Position numbers and translations under genes: made by a program | Assembly (NCBI GenBank): GCA_040401595.1 | Contig: JBBAOE010000047.1 | Coordinates: 1-13,012, forward strand | DNA length: 13,012 nt | Origin: RFPW01 sp040401595 | GTDB lineage: Bacteria > Pseudomonadota > Gammaproteobacteria > Burkholderiales > Burkholderiaceae_E | Direction of reading: 5' to 3' | Notes under the pieces: generated by a model | The model's input: only the letters and a program-made list of their open reading frames with translations | The model's database searches: none | Told to the model about the DNA's origin: nothing | Shown here: piece by piece, positions 1 to 6,963 of the stretch | Layout of the letters: the number at the start of each line of letters is the position of its first letter | How positions within the stretch are numbered: position 1 is the stretch's first letter

Positions 1-4
1 TCTA

Positions 5-58
5 ACGACCACAAAAAAGTGCGGCCTATTGTCGACGACCAAAAATTGGGCCACCTAT
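5..58 (+). repeat. Two tandem ~25-bp direct repeats, probable IS21-family terminal remnant
   Basis: Two copies of a related sequence lie about 30 bp apart. The first (5-29) has the core ACGACCACAAAAAAGTG followed by CGGCCTAT; the second (35-58) has ACGACCAAAAATTGGGCCAC followed by CTAT. Multiple short repeats of the type CGACCAAAA-TG-GCCAC are a hallmark of IS21-family ends, where they bind the transposase. No transposase (istA/istB) is in the window, so this is at most an end or relic. A similar motif in the same orientation occurs at about 12022-12065, past the last gene of the cluster. The family assignment rests on remembered motif style and not on alignment. The remaining ~180 bp before the first gene show no recognisable coding sequence. 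Confidence 0.4.
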
Positions 59-195
59 GAGGTTTGTGTGGCGTGAACCCGTTGTGCTGGACCGGTGCCA
101 CTCGGAGCTTTTCAAGCCGCTTGCAGTGCGGCTCTCAGCACGGTCCCGAAAACCGGACACTCCCCGGACGCGTCTGTTTGGGGCCCAACGGGCTC

Positions 196-223
196 TTGCT
201 TCTTTTTTTGTGGATGATAGTAT
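196..223 (+). promoter_or_regulatory. Candidate sigma-70-like promoter for the cluster
   Basis: A possible -35 box TTGCTT (196-201) is followed after 16 bp by a possible -10 box TAGTAT (218-223), which matches the TATAAT consensus at four of six positions. It is the only AT-rich stretch upstream of the first gene and partly overlaps the palindrome at 211-226, as expected for an autoregulated GntR operon. The match is weak and no start site can be read directly. Confidence 0.25.
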
Positions 224-226
224 CCA
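211..226. promoter_or_regulatory. Candidate operator: inverted repeat upstream of the GntR gene
   Basis: The sequence TGGATGATAGTATCCA is an interrupted palindrome: TGGAT and ATCCA are perfect 5-bp arms around a 6-bp centre. A further TATCCA half-site occurs at 247-252. FCD-type GntR regulators commonly bind short palindromes that overlap their own promoters, and this one overlaps the candidate -10 box. The arms do not exactly match the common FadR-subfamily TNGTNNNACNA pattern, so assignment to this regulator is inference from position and symmetry. Confidence 0.35.
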
Positions 227-265
227 GAAGATCAAATTAAATTCTTGTATCCACGTTCAATTCCG

Positions 266-976
266 ATGGCGTATTTGCAGAGCCCCAACCCGCAGCACTC
301 CGCCATATTGGCCGGGCAGGTTCGCTACTCCACAGCGCAAGACCAGGCCTACGATCATCTGAAGCAGCGCATCCTCTCCGGCGAATTGGCTGGGGGCATG
401 CGCCTGAATCCTACGGAAATTGGCGTCCTGCTTGGCATCAGCCGTACGCCTGTGCGCGAGGCGCTGCATCGGCTGGATATCGAAGGCCTTGTCACCTTGA
501 CGCCAAACCGTGGGGTGGTCGTAACGTCTTTAACCTTGGAACTCGTTCGCGAACTTTTCAAGATTCGCGGGGCGCTGGAGGCTCTGGCCGCCTCGGAGGC
601 CGCGCGCAACATCCGTGAGGATGACGTTGACGAGTTCGAACTACTGCTTCGCAGAATGGACCGGTCGCGAGGCGACCCGAAGGCGTGGATCATCCGGCAC
701 GACGCCTTCCACGACCGCCTTTACGAGTTTGCACAGATGCCGCGGCTGACTGCCGAGATTCGCCGCTTGCGCGAGGCGATCCATCCGCACCTGCGTTTGT
801 ACATCGACGTCTACCACCACACCGAGATGCCTGGCTACGAACATCGAACGCTGCTCGCTGAGATCGCATCCGGTAGCGCATCGCGCGCCAGTCTAGCGAT
901 GCTCGAGCATGTCGAGAGCGCGGCCTCGGGTGTGCTCGAGTTTCTAGCCAATCGCCCCGCCCCCTCAACTCCCTGA
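266..976 (+). CDS. GntR-family transcriptional regulator, FCD (FadR-like) subgroup
   Basis: One-component regulator, probably controlling the downstream catabolic operon in response to a small carboxylate or pathway intermediate. From ATG 266 the protein has 236 residues, usual for the family. An N-terminal winged helix spans about residues 23-87: SRTPVREALHRL is the typical GntR recognition helix and LVTLTPNRGVVV the wing. An all-helical FCD ligand domain follows (about 92-228), with an AFHDRLY helix and two later histidines, in YEHRTLLAEI and MLEHVESA, at the places where FCD proteins bind a metal. The residue four before the first FH histidine, usually Asp or Asn, is His here with Asp next to it. 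A TTG at 245 would add seven residues; neither start has a clear ribosome site, and I chose ATG. It lies 19 nt before the RidA-like gene on the same strand, so it is probably co-transcribed and autoregulated. Confidence 0.9.
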   Translation: MAYLQSPNPQHSAILAGQVRYSTAQDQAYDHLKQRILSGELAGGMRLNPTEIGVLLGISRTPVREALHRLDIEGLVTLTPNRGVVVTSLTLELVRELFKIRGALEALAASEAARNIREDDVDEFELLLRRMDRSRGDPKAWIIRHDAFHDRLYEFAQMPRLTAEIRRLREAIHPHLRLYIDVYHHTEMPGYEHRTLLAEIASGSASRASLAMLEHVESAASGVLEFLANRPAPSTP

Positions 977-995
977 TCCGCCGAAGGACAAGCGC

Positions 996-1388
996 ATGAG
1001 CGACCGTCAAGAGTTCACCATCCCCGGTCTGAATCCCCCGATCAGCCACTACTGCGATGCAGTTCGCTTTGGCAACCTGTTGTTCATCTCGGGCATGGCC
1101 CCGCTGGATGAGGACCTCAACGTGATTGGAGGCGATGATCCGGCCGCTCAGGCCGAGGCCGTCTTTCAGGCACTCGAACGAACGCTTGCGGCGGCGGGCG
1201 CGAGCTTCAAGGACGTACTCAAAGTGACGGTCTTGCTCACGGACATCAACGAGCGCCACAAGATCAACCCGGTGCGCCAGAAGTACTTCGGCAGCACCCG
1301 TCCGGCCAGCACCCTCTTCGAGGTGAGCCGTCTGGCCGTGCCGGGCATGAAAGTCGAAATCGAGGCTGTGGTCGGCTTGCCTGGCTGA
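996..1388 (+). CDS. RidA/YjgF/YER057c/UK114 superfamily protein lacking the catalytic arginine
   Basis: A 130-residue single-domain protein of the Rid superfamily, whose members form trimers with ligand pockets between subunits. Family landmarks are clear: ISHYCDAVRFGNLLFISG near the N-terminus (including the conserved Tyr19), LTDINERHKIN in the middle, and the C-terminal KVEIEAVV strand. In E. coli RidA, Arg105 in PARS is needed for imine/enamine deamination; the aligned segment here is PAST (residues 103-106), so the arginine is absent. It therefore resembles the non-deaminase Rid subfamilies or a specialised catabolic member. Some Rid-fold proteins, such as 2-aminomuconate deaminases, act in aromatic amine degradation, which would fit the Rieske and amidohydrolase neighbours, but this is not demonstrated. 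The ribosome site AAGGA at 984-988 supports ATG 996. It is 31 nt upstream of the first alpha/beta hydrolase. Confidence 0.9.
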   Translation: MSDRQEFTIPGLNPPISHYCDAVRFGNLLFISGMAPLDEDLNVIGGDDPAAQAEAVFQALERTLAAAGASFKDVLKVTVLLTDINERHKINPVRQKYFGSTRPASTLFEVSRLAVPGMKVEIEAVVGLPG

Positions 1389-1419
1389 CCTGAACGGCCT
1401 GCGCTCGGGAACATCGCTG

Positions 1420-2295
1420 ATGGTCGCGGAGATCGTTCAATACCCCATGGTCATCGGCGGCATCCAGACGCGTGTCCTGGAAGCCGGTGACGGCGATCGG
1501 GTGTTGCTGTTCCTGCACGGCCTCGGCGCTCGGGCAGACCGCTGGCGCCGCAACTTGTTACCCATGGCGGCCCAGGGCTATCGCTGTATCGCCATCGACT
1601 TGCCTGGCCACGGCTTGGCGGGCAAGGGCACAGACATACCGGCAACGGTCCCCGCGCTGGCCGACTTCACTGCACGCGCGGCCGAGGCGATGCAAGTCCG
1701 CGATGTGGTCCTGGTCGGTACATCGCTGGGCGGGCATATCCTCGGACAGCTCGCCCTCAACAGTCTCGAGGCGGCAATCGCCAATGAAACTCCCAGTCTC
1801 CGGCCCAAAGGGCTGATGCTGATTGGTTCGCTCGGCCTGTTTGCGCTGGAGCCGGCGGTGGCTGCGGCGATTTGCCGATCCGTGCAAGAAACCACCCCCG
1901 ATGCCATTCGAAGAAAGGTCGCCTTCGTGATGAAAATTCAGAACGGCATCACGCCAGGGTGGCTGCGCGAGGAGTGCCTGATCAACAACTCTGTCGGTGC
2001 ACGCGAATCATTCGAGCGACTTGGCGCTTACCTGGTCGATCAACCGGCCTCGGACATCATCGGCACACGCCTCGCGGCTAGCTCCAGCCATCTGCCATTG
2101 TCATTGGTGTGGGGCGCGCTAGACGAAGCAGTACCGGTGCGGATCGGCCAGGATGCTCACCATCTACTCGGTCTGCCTGAGCCGTTGTTGATTGAAGGTG
2201 CCGGGCATGCTCCGTACTGGGAGTGCACCGATCGGTTCAACCCCCTGCTGACCGCCTTCGCTGGCAGTTGCTTCGATTCGGCTGGAAGGGCGTGA
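1420..2295 (+). CDS. Alpha/beta-fold hydrolase (MhpC-like), copy 1
   Basis: A 291-residue cytoplasmic alpha/beta hydrolase with an apparently complete triad: the nucleophile elbow GTSLGG (Ser102), Asp235 in WGALDEAVP and His263 in GAGHAPYWE. The oxyanion-hole region FLHGLGARADRW and the DLPGHGLAGK motif are typical. In aromatic pathways such enzymes hydrolyse C-C bonds of ring-cleavage products, lactones or esters; the exact substrate cannot be read from sequence. It is clearly paralogous to the hydrolase at 10827-11666: both start with a similar M-AE-(I/L)-QYP segment followed by GG, TRVLE and RADRW, and both have an NNS segment near residue 190. A weak CGGGA lies upstream of ATG 1420. The SDR begins one base after its stop codon, suggesting translational coupling. 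Confidence 0.88.
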   Translation: MVAEIVQYPMVIGGIQTRVLEAGDGDRVLLFLHGLGARADRWRRNLLPMAAQGYRCIAIDLPGHGLAGKGTDIPATVPALADFTARAAEAMQVRDVVLVGTSLGGHILGQLALNSLEAAIANETPSLRPKGLMLIGSLGLFALEPAVAAAICRSVQETTPDAIRRKVAFVMKIQNGITPGWLREECLINNSVGARESFERLGAYLVDQPASDIIGTRLAASSSHLPLSLVWGALDEAVPVRIGQDAHHLLGLPEPLLIEGAGHAPYWECTDRFNPLLTAFAGSCFDSAGRA

Positions 2296-2296
2296 C

Positions 2297-3034
2297 ATGG
2301 GGGCGCCCGTCGTATTGGTGACAGGGGGCACTTCCGGCATTGGCCAGTCTGTTGCCGAACTCCTATCCGCCAGCGGCTGGCGGGTGCACGTGTTGGGCCG
2401 AAGCGCACGCCCCACCGAGGTGTCGGTTCACGGCATCACCCAGTGGCGCGGCGACACCCGCAGGGCAGAAGATCTGGTCGATGTCGTCCAGGCAGTGGTC
2501 GGCCATTCAGGCCGCCTGAACGGACTGGTGTGCTGTGCCGGAATTGCGGCCAGCGGACCCTTTGAGCAGCAGACCGCCGAGGATCTGGACGACCTGCTGC
2601 GCACAAACGTTCTGGGCACGATGCTCACTTGCCAGGCCGCGCTCGAACATCTGAAAGCAGCGCGTGGTGCCATCGTCCTGATTGGCTCGACGCTGTCGGA
2701 TCACCCAAAGCCCCTGACCAGTGCATACGCTGCCACGAAGGGCGCGTTAGATTCCTTGGCAAAAGCGCTTGCAGTCGAATACGGCCCCGATGGCGTGCGC
2801 GTGAACTGCGTACGACCGTCGATGGTGCGCACCGAACTGATGCTCAAAAGCGGAATCGAACCCCAACAGTATGCCGCCGCACTCTTGATGCGCGCTGAGA
2901 GCTACCCCTTACGCCGTGTCGGGATGCCCGACGATGTGGCGCGTACGGTGCGCTTTTTGCTCTCGGACGAATCTTCCTGGACCACAGGTTCGATCATCGA
3001 TGTCGATGGCGGACACAGCGCGGCCGGTTCCTGA
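2297..3034 (+). CDS. Short-chain dehydrogenase/reductase (classical SDR)
   Basis: A 245-residue NAD(P)-dependent oxidoreductase of the classical SDR family. The nucleotide-binding TGGTSGIG (residues 9-16), CCAG (79-82, replacing the usual NNAG), Asn104, Ser131 and the YAATK catalytic motif (Tyr144, Lys148) are all present, so the catalytic tetrad is intact. The C-terminal end WTTGSIIDVDGGHS is the usual SDR substrate and tetramer segment. An arginine after the second strand (GRS, about residue 35) could favour NADP(H), but this is uncertain. Next to a Rieske oxygenase, an SDR may act as a cis-dihydrodiol or alcohol dehydrogenase; that role is inferred. It starts one nucleotide after the hydrolase stop and ends 25 nt before the binding-protein gene. 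Confidence 0.9.
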   Translation: MGAPVVLVTGGTSGIGQSVAELLSASGWRVHVLGRSARPTEVSVHGITQWRGDTRRAEDLVDVVQAVVGHSGRLNGLVCCAGIAASGPFEQQTAEDLDDLLRTNVLGTMLTCQAALEHLKAARGAIVLIGSTLSDHPKPLTSAYAATKGALDSLAKALAVEYGPDGVRVNCVRPSMVRTELMLKSGIEPQQYAAALLMRAESYPLRRVGMPDDVARTVRFLLSDESSWTTGSIIDVDGGHSAAGS

Positions 3035-3051
3035 ACCCTAAACCTTTGGAC

Positions 3052-3055
3052 GGAG
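3052..3055 (+). promoter_or_regulatory. Ribosome binding site of the substrate-binding protein
   Basis: GGAG within GGACGGAGATTA lies 4 nt before ATG 3060 and 7 nt before the second in-frame ATG at 3063. The second ATG has the better spacing, so the true N-terminus may be one residue shorter. This is one of the clearer ribosome sites in the cluster, as expected for a binding protein needed in excess of its permease. Confidence 0.6.
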
Positions 3056-3059
3056 ATTA

Positions 3060-4235
3060 ATGATGAAGTATTCCCTCGTTCTTGCGGTGGCCGCAATGGC
3101 CGCCATTCCCCTGAGTACGCAAGCGCAGGCCATCAAGGTCGGGATCATCGCGCCGATGACGGGCGGCTCAGCTGACTGGGGCGTGCAATTCCAAAACTGC
3201 ATTCAGCTGTTCCAATCCCAAAACGGCGACTCCGTGGCGGGTCGCAAAGTCGAGGTGATCTATCGCGACACGGGAGGCGCCAATCCCAGTCTGGCCAAAA
3301 AGCACGCCGAGGAGTTGATCGTCAACGACAAGGTCAACGTGCTGGGGGGTTTCTTCTTTTCGCCCAATGCGTTCTCCGTGTCGCCGGTCCTTACCCAGGC
3401 CAAAATCCCTGGCGTGATCTTCGTGGCTGCGACCCCGAACATCACCCAAACATCGCCCTACTGGGTACGCACGGGTTACACCAGCTGGCAGTCGGCTGTT
3501 CCGATGGCGCAGTGGGCGTACAAGCAAGGCATCCGCCGCGTGTACATCGCCGTGCAGGACTTCGCCCCTGGGCATAGCGTTCAAGAGGGGTTCAAGACAG
3601 CCTTCACCCGCCTTGGCGGCACCATCCTCGGCGAGGACCGCATGGCGATGAATACGACCGACTTCGCGCCCTTCGTGCAGCGCATCGCCGACGCCAAGCC
3701 GGAGGCGGTTTACATGTTCCTTTCGCCTGGCCCCTCGTCAATCGCCTTCCTCAAGTCCATTGAGGCTGCCAAGCTCAAAGAGCGCGGTATCAAGATCCTG
3801 GGCGTCGCCGAAACCGACGACCAGGAACTTGAGTCAGTCGGCCCAGTGGCGAAGGGCGTCTACTCCTCCTTGCATTACGCAGTCTCCCTGCCTTCCGAGA
3901 TGAATCAGTCCTTTGTGAAGGCCGTCGTTTCCCGATTCCCCAAGGACGGCCCACCGCACGCAGGTTGCGTTGGCGCCTACGACGGCATGCGCGTCATCTA
4001 CAAGATGATTGAGACTGGCAAGGGAACGATCGATGAGAAGTCGGTCGAAGCGATCAAGGGTTTTTCCTGGCAGAGCCCACGCGGGCCCGTCAGCATCGAT
4101 CCTGAAACCCGCGATATCGTCCAGAACGTCTATATCCGGGTTGTGGAGGAAGGCCGCGACGGCAAGCTCTACAACAAGGTCATCGAGACCACCCCGGCCG
4201 TGAAGGATCCTTGGAAGGAAGCGCAGAAGAAGTGA
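3060..4235 (+). CDS. ABC transporter periplasmic substrate-binding protein (HAAT/Leu-Ile-Val-type)
   Basis: A 391-residue type I periplasmic binding protein (Peripla_BP_6 family), the substrate-recognition part of the importer formed with the next four genes. A Sec signal peptide is clear: MMK, a hydrophobic stretch to about residue 18, and a likely cleavage after AQA at residue 24, giving mature IKVGIIAPMTGG. That mature start is the typical first strand and ligand loop of this family. No lipobox cysteine is seen, so the protein should be soluble in the periplasm. Members import branched-chain amino acids, amides, urea or aromatic acids; placed inside a catabolic operon, this one probably binds the growth substrate of the pathway. 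It lies 25 nt after the SDR and 41 nt before the first permease. Confidence 0.93.
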   Translation: MMKYSLVLAVAAMAAIPLSTQAQAIKVGIIAPMTGGSADWGVQFQNCIQLFQSQNGDSVAGRKVEVIYRDTGGANPSLAKKHAEELIVNDKVNVLGGFFFSPNAFSVSPVLTQAKIPGVIFVAATPNITQTSPYWVRTGYTSWQSAVPMAQWAYKQGIRRVYIAVQDFAPGHSVQEGFKTAFTRLGGTILGEDRMAMNTTDFAPFVQRIADAKPEAVYMFLSPGPSSIAFLKSIEAAKLKERGIKILGVAETDDQELESVGPVAKGVYSSLHYAVSLPSEMNQSFVKAVVSRFPKDGPPHAGCVGAYDGMRVIYKMIETGKGTIDEKSVEAIKGFSWQSPRGPVSIDPETRDIVQNVYIRVVEEGRDGKLYNKVIETTPAVKDPWKEAQKK

Positions 4236-4276
4236 ACTAGCCGCCTGCGCTGCGCTCTGGCCCCGCGTCACCTGAC

Positions 4277-5152
4277 ATGGACCGCCTCTCGTCGTTTCTC
4301 TCCTTCGTACTGATTGACGGAATCTCCTACGGGATGGTGCTGTTCCTGATCTCGGTAGGACTGTCAGTGACGATGGGGCTGATGCGCTTCGCGAACCTGG
4401 CCCACGGCGCCTTTGCCGCCATCGGTGGTGCCGTGGCGGTCACGTTGATGACCAGCGCAGGCCTGAACTTCCTGCTCGCCCTCGTCGTCGCATTTGCCGC
4501 CAGCGCCCTGCTCGGGCTATTGCTTGAGCCGATTCTGTACGCCCCACTTTACGGGGGCGACGAACTCGATCAGGTGTTGATGACGATTGGGCTGATCTTT
4601 GTCGCCATCGCATCCCTGAATCTGATCTTTGGGTCAACGCCGCTGCCCATGCAGTTGCCGCCCTGGCTATCGGCTTCCGTCGATTTGGGCATCCGGATCG
4701 TGCCCGCCTACCGGATCTTCCTGATTGCAGTCGGCGGGCTGCTGATGCTGATGCTCTGGCTGACTCTGGACCGTACGGAGTTCGGTGCGCGTATTCGCGC
4801 TGCAGTGGAAAACCCGCAAATGGCACAGGCGGTCGGCATCGACACGCGCCAACTGTTTGCTGTCACCTTCATGCTCGGTTGCGGCCTGGCTGGACTCGGT
4901 GGCGCGCTCGGGGCACAGATGCTACCCATCGACCCGGTGTACCCCCTTCGTTATCTTGCTACGTTCCTGATCGTTGTATCGATTGCAGGCTTCGGAAACA
5001 TCAAGGGATCTGCCTGGGTAGCAATCATGCTGGGTCTGATCGAGACCGCGGGCCGCTACCTGCTACCAGAGATCGCAGCATTTCTGACCTACCTGATCTT
5101 GATCGGGGTCCTGCTGTGGCGCCCCGACGGGCTGTTTTCCAAACCGCAATGA
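4277..5152 (+). CDS. ABC transporter permease, LivH-type
   Basis: A 291-residue inner-membrane permease of the branched-chain amino acid/aromatic acid importer family. The N-terminal segment ISYGMVLFLISVGLSVTMGL followed by MRFANLAHGAFAAIGG (about residues 16-51) is the LivH signature. About eight hydrophobic segments follow, with the cytoplasmic ATPase-coupling loop ARIRAAVENPQMAQAVGID at residues 171-189. The C-terminus is the usual VLLWRPDGLF. No strong ribosome site precedes ATG 4277. Its stop overlaps the next permease start as ATGA, so the two are translationally coupled and very likely form the heterodimeric channel. Confidence 0.93.
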   Translation: MDRLSSFLSFVLIDGISYGMVLFLISVGLSVTMGLMRFANLAHGAFAAIGGAVAVTLMTSAGLNFLLALVVAFAASALLGLLLEPILYAPLYGGDELDQVLMTIGLIFVAIASLNLIFGSTPLPMQLPPWLSASVDLGIRIVPAYRIFLIAVGGLLMLMLWLTLDRTEFGARIRAAVENPQMAQAVGIDTRQLFAVTFMLGCGLAGLGGALGAQMLPIDPVYPLRYLATFLIVVSIAGFGNIKGSAWVAIMLGLIETAGRYLLPEIAAFLTYLILIGVLLWRPDGLFSKPQ

Positions 5153-6147
5153 ACGACGTCCGCAGCATCGTCGAGCAACAGGCACGCGCCGGCACCCGTT
5201 GGCGAGTTGTCGAGGCCCTGCCGTGGTTACTGTTTGTTGGCTTCTACTTTCTCTTCGAGACCCGACTGGCGCTCGGCAATAGCGTGTTGGTGATGGTGCT
5301 GTTTACGCTGTCTCTCGACCTTGTGCTTGGCTACGCTGGCATCGCCACGCTGGGCCATGCGCTTTTCTTCGGGTTGGGCGCCTATACCGCTGGAATCGTT
5401 ATCGTCGCAGGCTGGCCTGAACCCTTCAGTGGACTACTGCTTGCGACACTGGTAGCGGCGGCGGCAGCGGTGATCACCGGTACGCTATTGCTGCACCTGC
5501 ACGGCAACACGTTACTGATGCTGACGCTGGCCTTCCTCGTCCTTGCGTATGAGGCAGCCAACAAGTGGACTCCCGTGACGGGTGGCGACGACGGTCTGCA
5601 AGGCGTGGCGGCCTCTCCGCTCCTGGGCGTTTTCACGTTCGATCTGCGCGGCCAAACCCGCTATTGGTATGCCCTGCTCCTCCTTGCCGTGCTGTTTGTG
5701 GTGGCCCGTGCGATCGCCACCTCGCAATTCGGATTGGCGCTCAAGGGAATCCGGGAGAACGCCGGGCGCATGCGTGCGATGGGCGTGCCGGTGAAGCGCC
5801 ACCTGGTCGTCATTTACGCCATTGCTGGCGCGATGGCTGGCGCCGCAGGCGCCGTCTCCGCGCATTCCACCGGCTTTGTGGGCCTCGACACACTGGCGAT
5901 CGCACTGTCGGCCAATGGTCTGGTGATGCTGGTGCTTGGAGGATGGGGCCGTCTGTACGGAGCGATCGTCGGTGCAAGCTTCTACGTCATCCTGCAGCAC
6001 TTCGCGTCGAACTGGAATCCCTTCCACTGGATGTTTCTGGTCGGCGCTGCGCTAATCGTGATTGTCCGCTTTGGCAAGGGGGGCCTGCTGGGTCTCGCTG
6101 ACCGCATCCGCATCCGTTTGGGCGGGCGCGGGGAGGCCGACCGATGA
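5149..6147 (+). CDS. ABC transporter permease, LivM-type
   Basis: A 332-residue inner-membrane permease, partner of the LivH-type protein. The LivM signature GYAGIATLGHALFFGLGAYT covers residues 61-80, TGGDDGL is at 144-150, and the ATPase-coupling loop GIRENAGRMRAMGV is at 200-213. About eight to ten membrane segments are visible, and the tail is arginine-rich and cytoplasmic. The reading frame is open much further upstream (from 4879), but the part before 5149 lies inside the LivH gene and has no family similarity. ATG 5149, overlapping the LivH stop as ATGA, gives the normal length. The gene ends in another ATGA overlap with the first ATPase. Confidence 0.93.
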   Translation: MNDVRSIVEQQARAGTRWRVVEALPWLLFVGFYFLFETRLALGNSVLVMVLFTLSLDLVLGYAGIATLGHALFFGLGAYTAGIVIVAGWPEPFSGLLLATLVAAAAAVITGTLLLHLHGNTLLMLTLAFLVLAYEAANKWTPVTGGDDGLQGVAASPLLGVFTFDLRGQTRYWYALLLLAVLFVVARAIATSQFGLALKGIRENAGRMRAMGVPVKRHLVVIYAIAGAMAGAAGAVSAHSTGFVGLDTLAIALSANGLVMLVLGGWGRLYGAIVGASFYVILQHFASNWNPFHWMFLVGAALIVIVRFGKGGLLGLADRIRIRLGGRGEADR

Positions 6148-6905
6148 ACACACCTCCGGCGGCAGCCCTGACCGTACGCGGCATCCACAAGAATTTCGGT
6201 GCGTTGGTCGTTGCGCGCGACATCGGCCTGGAACTGCCCGAGGGGGCCCGCCATGCCCTGATCGGACCCAACGGAGCCGGAAAGACCACGCTGGTCAACA
6301 TGATCACCGGCGCATTACGTCCCGACCGCGGCTCAATCTTGTTGATGGGCGAGGACATCACCGCGCAGCCGCCCACGCGGACCGTTCCGCGAGGGCTTGT
6401 GCGGACCTTCCAGATCACGAATCTGTTCCCACGCCTGCGCGTCTGGGAAAACCTGGCCTTGGCCGTAGCCAGCCGCACGGGCGCAGATAAAAACATGTTT
6501 CGCGCACTCCCCCGGCAGTCAGCCGTACTGGATGAGGTAGCTGACCTTGCCCAGCGCGTGAACCTCGCGGCGGATATCTGCCGCCAGGTGCAGGAGCTGC
6601 CTTACGGGCGCCAGAGGTTGGTCGAACTGGCGATGGCGCTGGCGCTCCATCCACGGGTGCTACTGCTTGACGAGCCAGCGGCGGGCGTACCCTCGATGGA
6701 GACGGGACAGCTGCTGGAGGTGCTGCAATCCTTACCAGCCTCGATGGCGATCCTGATGATCGACCACGATATGGACCTCGTGTTTAACTACGCGCAACGC
6801 ATCACGGTACTGGTCGGAGGGACGGTACTCACCGAAGGAACGCCCGAGCAGATTCGTGCCGACGAACGCGTTCGGGACGTCTATCTGGGACGTCGGCACA
6901 AATGA
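6144..6905 (+). CDS. ABC transporter ATP-binding protein, LivG-type
   Basis: A 253-residue cytoplasmic ATPase that powers import together with the LivF-type partner. Walker A GPNGAGKTT is at 41-49, the Q-loop glutamine at 90, a degenerate signature PYGRQ at 153-157 (typical LivG variant of LSGGQ), Walker B VLLLDEPAAG at 172-181 with catalytic Glu177, and the switch histidine His208 in MIDHDMD. The LivG-specific TFQITNLFPRLRVWENL segment and the C-terminal VRDVYLGRRHK are present. The start overlaps the LivM stop as ATGA. A 58-nt gap separates it from the second ATPase, the longest gap inside the cluster; no promoter or hairpin was recognised in it. Confidence 0.94.
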   Translation: MNTPPAAALTVRGIHKNFGALVVARDIGLELPEGARHALIGPNGAGKTTLVNMITGALRPDRGSILLMGEDITAQPPTRTVPRGLVRTFQITNLFPRLRVWENLALAVASRTGADKNMFRALPRQSAVLDEVADLAQRVNLAADICRQVQELPYGRQRLVELAMALALHPRVLLLDEPAAGVPSMETGQLLEVLQSLPASMAILMIDHDMDLVFNYAQRITVLVGGTVLTEGTPEQIRADERVRDVYLGRRHK

Positions 6906-6963
6906 GCACACCGCGTAGCCTCGAGGCGCCCTTCGCCCAGCGTGCATCCCGGGAGTTCCAAGG

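Noticed and set aside
57..362. Possible small genes on either strand in the first 360 bp
   Set aside because: The + frame runs into the regulator gene in another frame and the - frame (26-235) enters the repeat region. Neither has a ribosome site or family similarity.
690..1259. 189-residue open frame on the - strand
   Set aside because: It runs antisense across the GntR and RidA-like genes, is rich in Arg and low-complexity, and shows no motif. It is a high-GC shadow frame.
4879..5148. Long N-terminal extension of the LivM-type permease frame
   Set aside because: This part overlaps the LivH-type gene, is rich in Arg, Asp and Pro with no membrane segments, and has no family similarity. ATG 5149 with an ATGA overlap gives the usual length.
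5512..6027. 171-residue open frame on the - strand
   Set aside because: It is antisense to the LivM-type permease and rich in His, Gln and Arg with no domain; shadow of a real gene.
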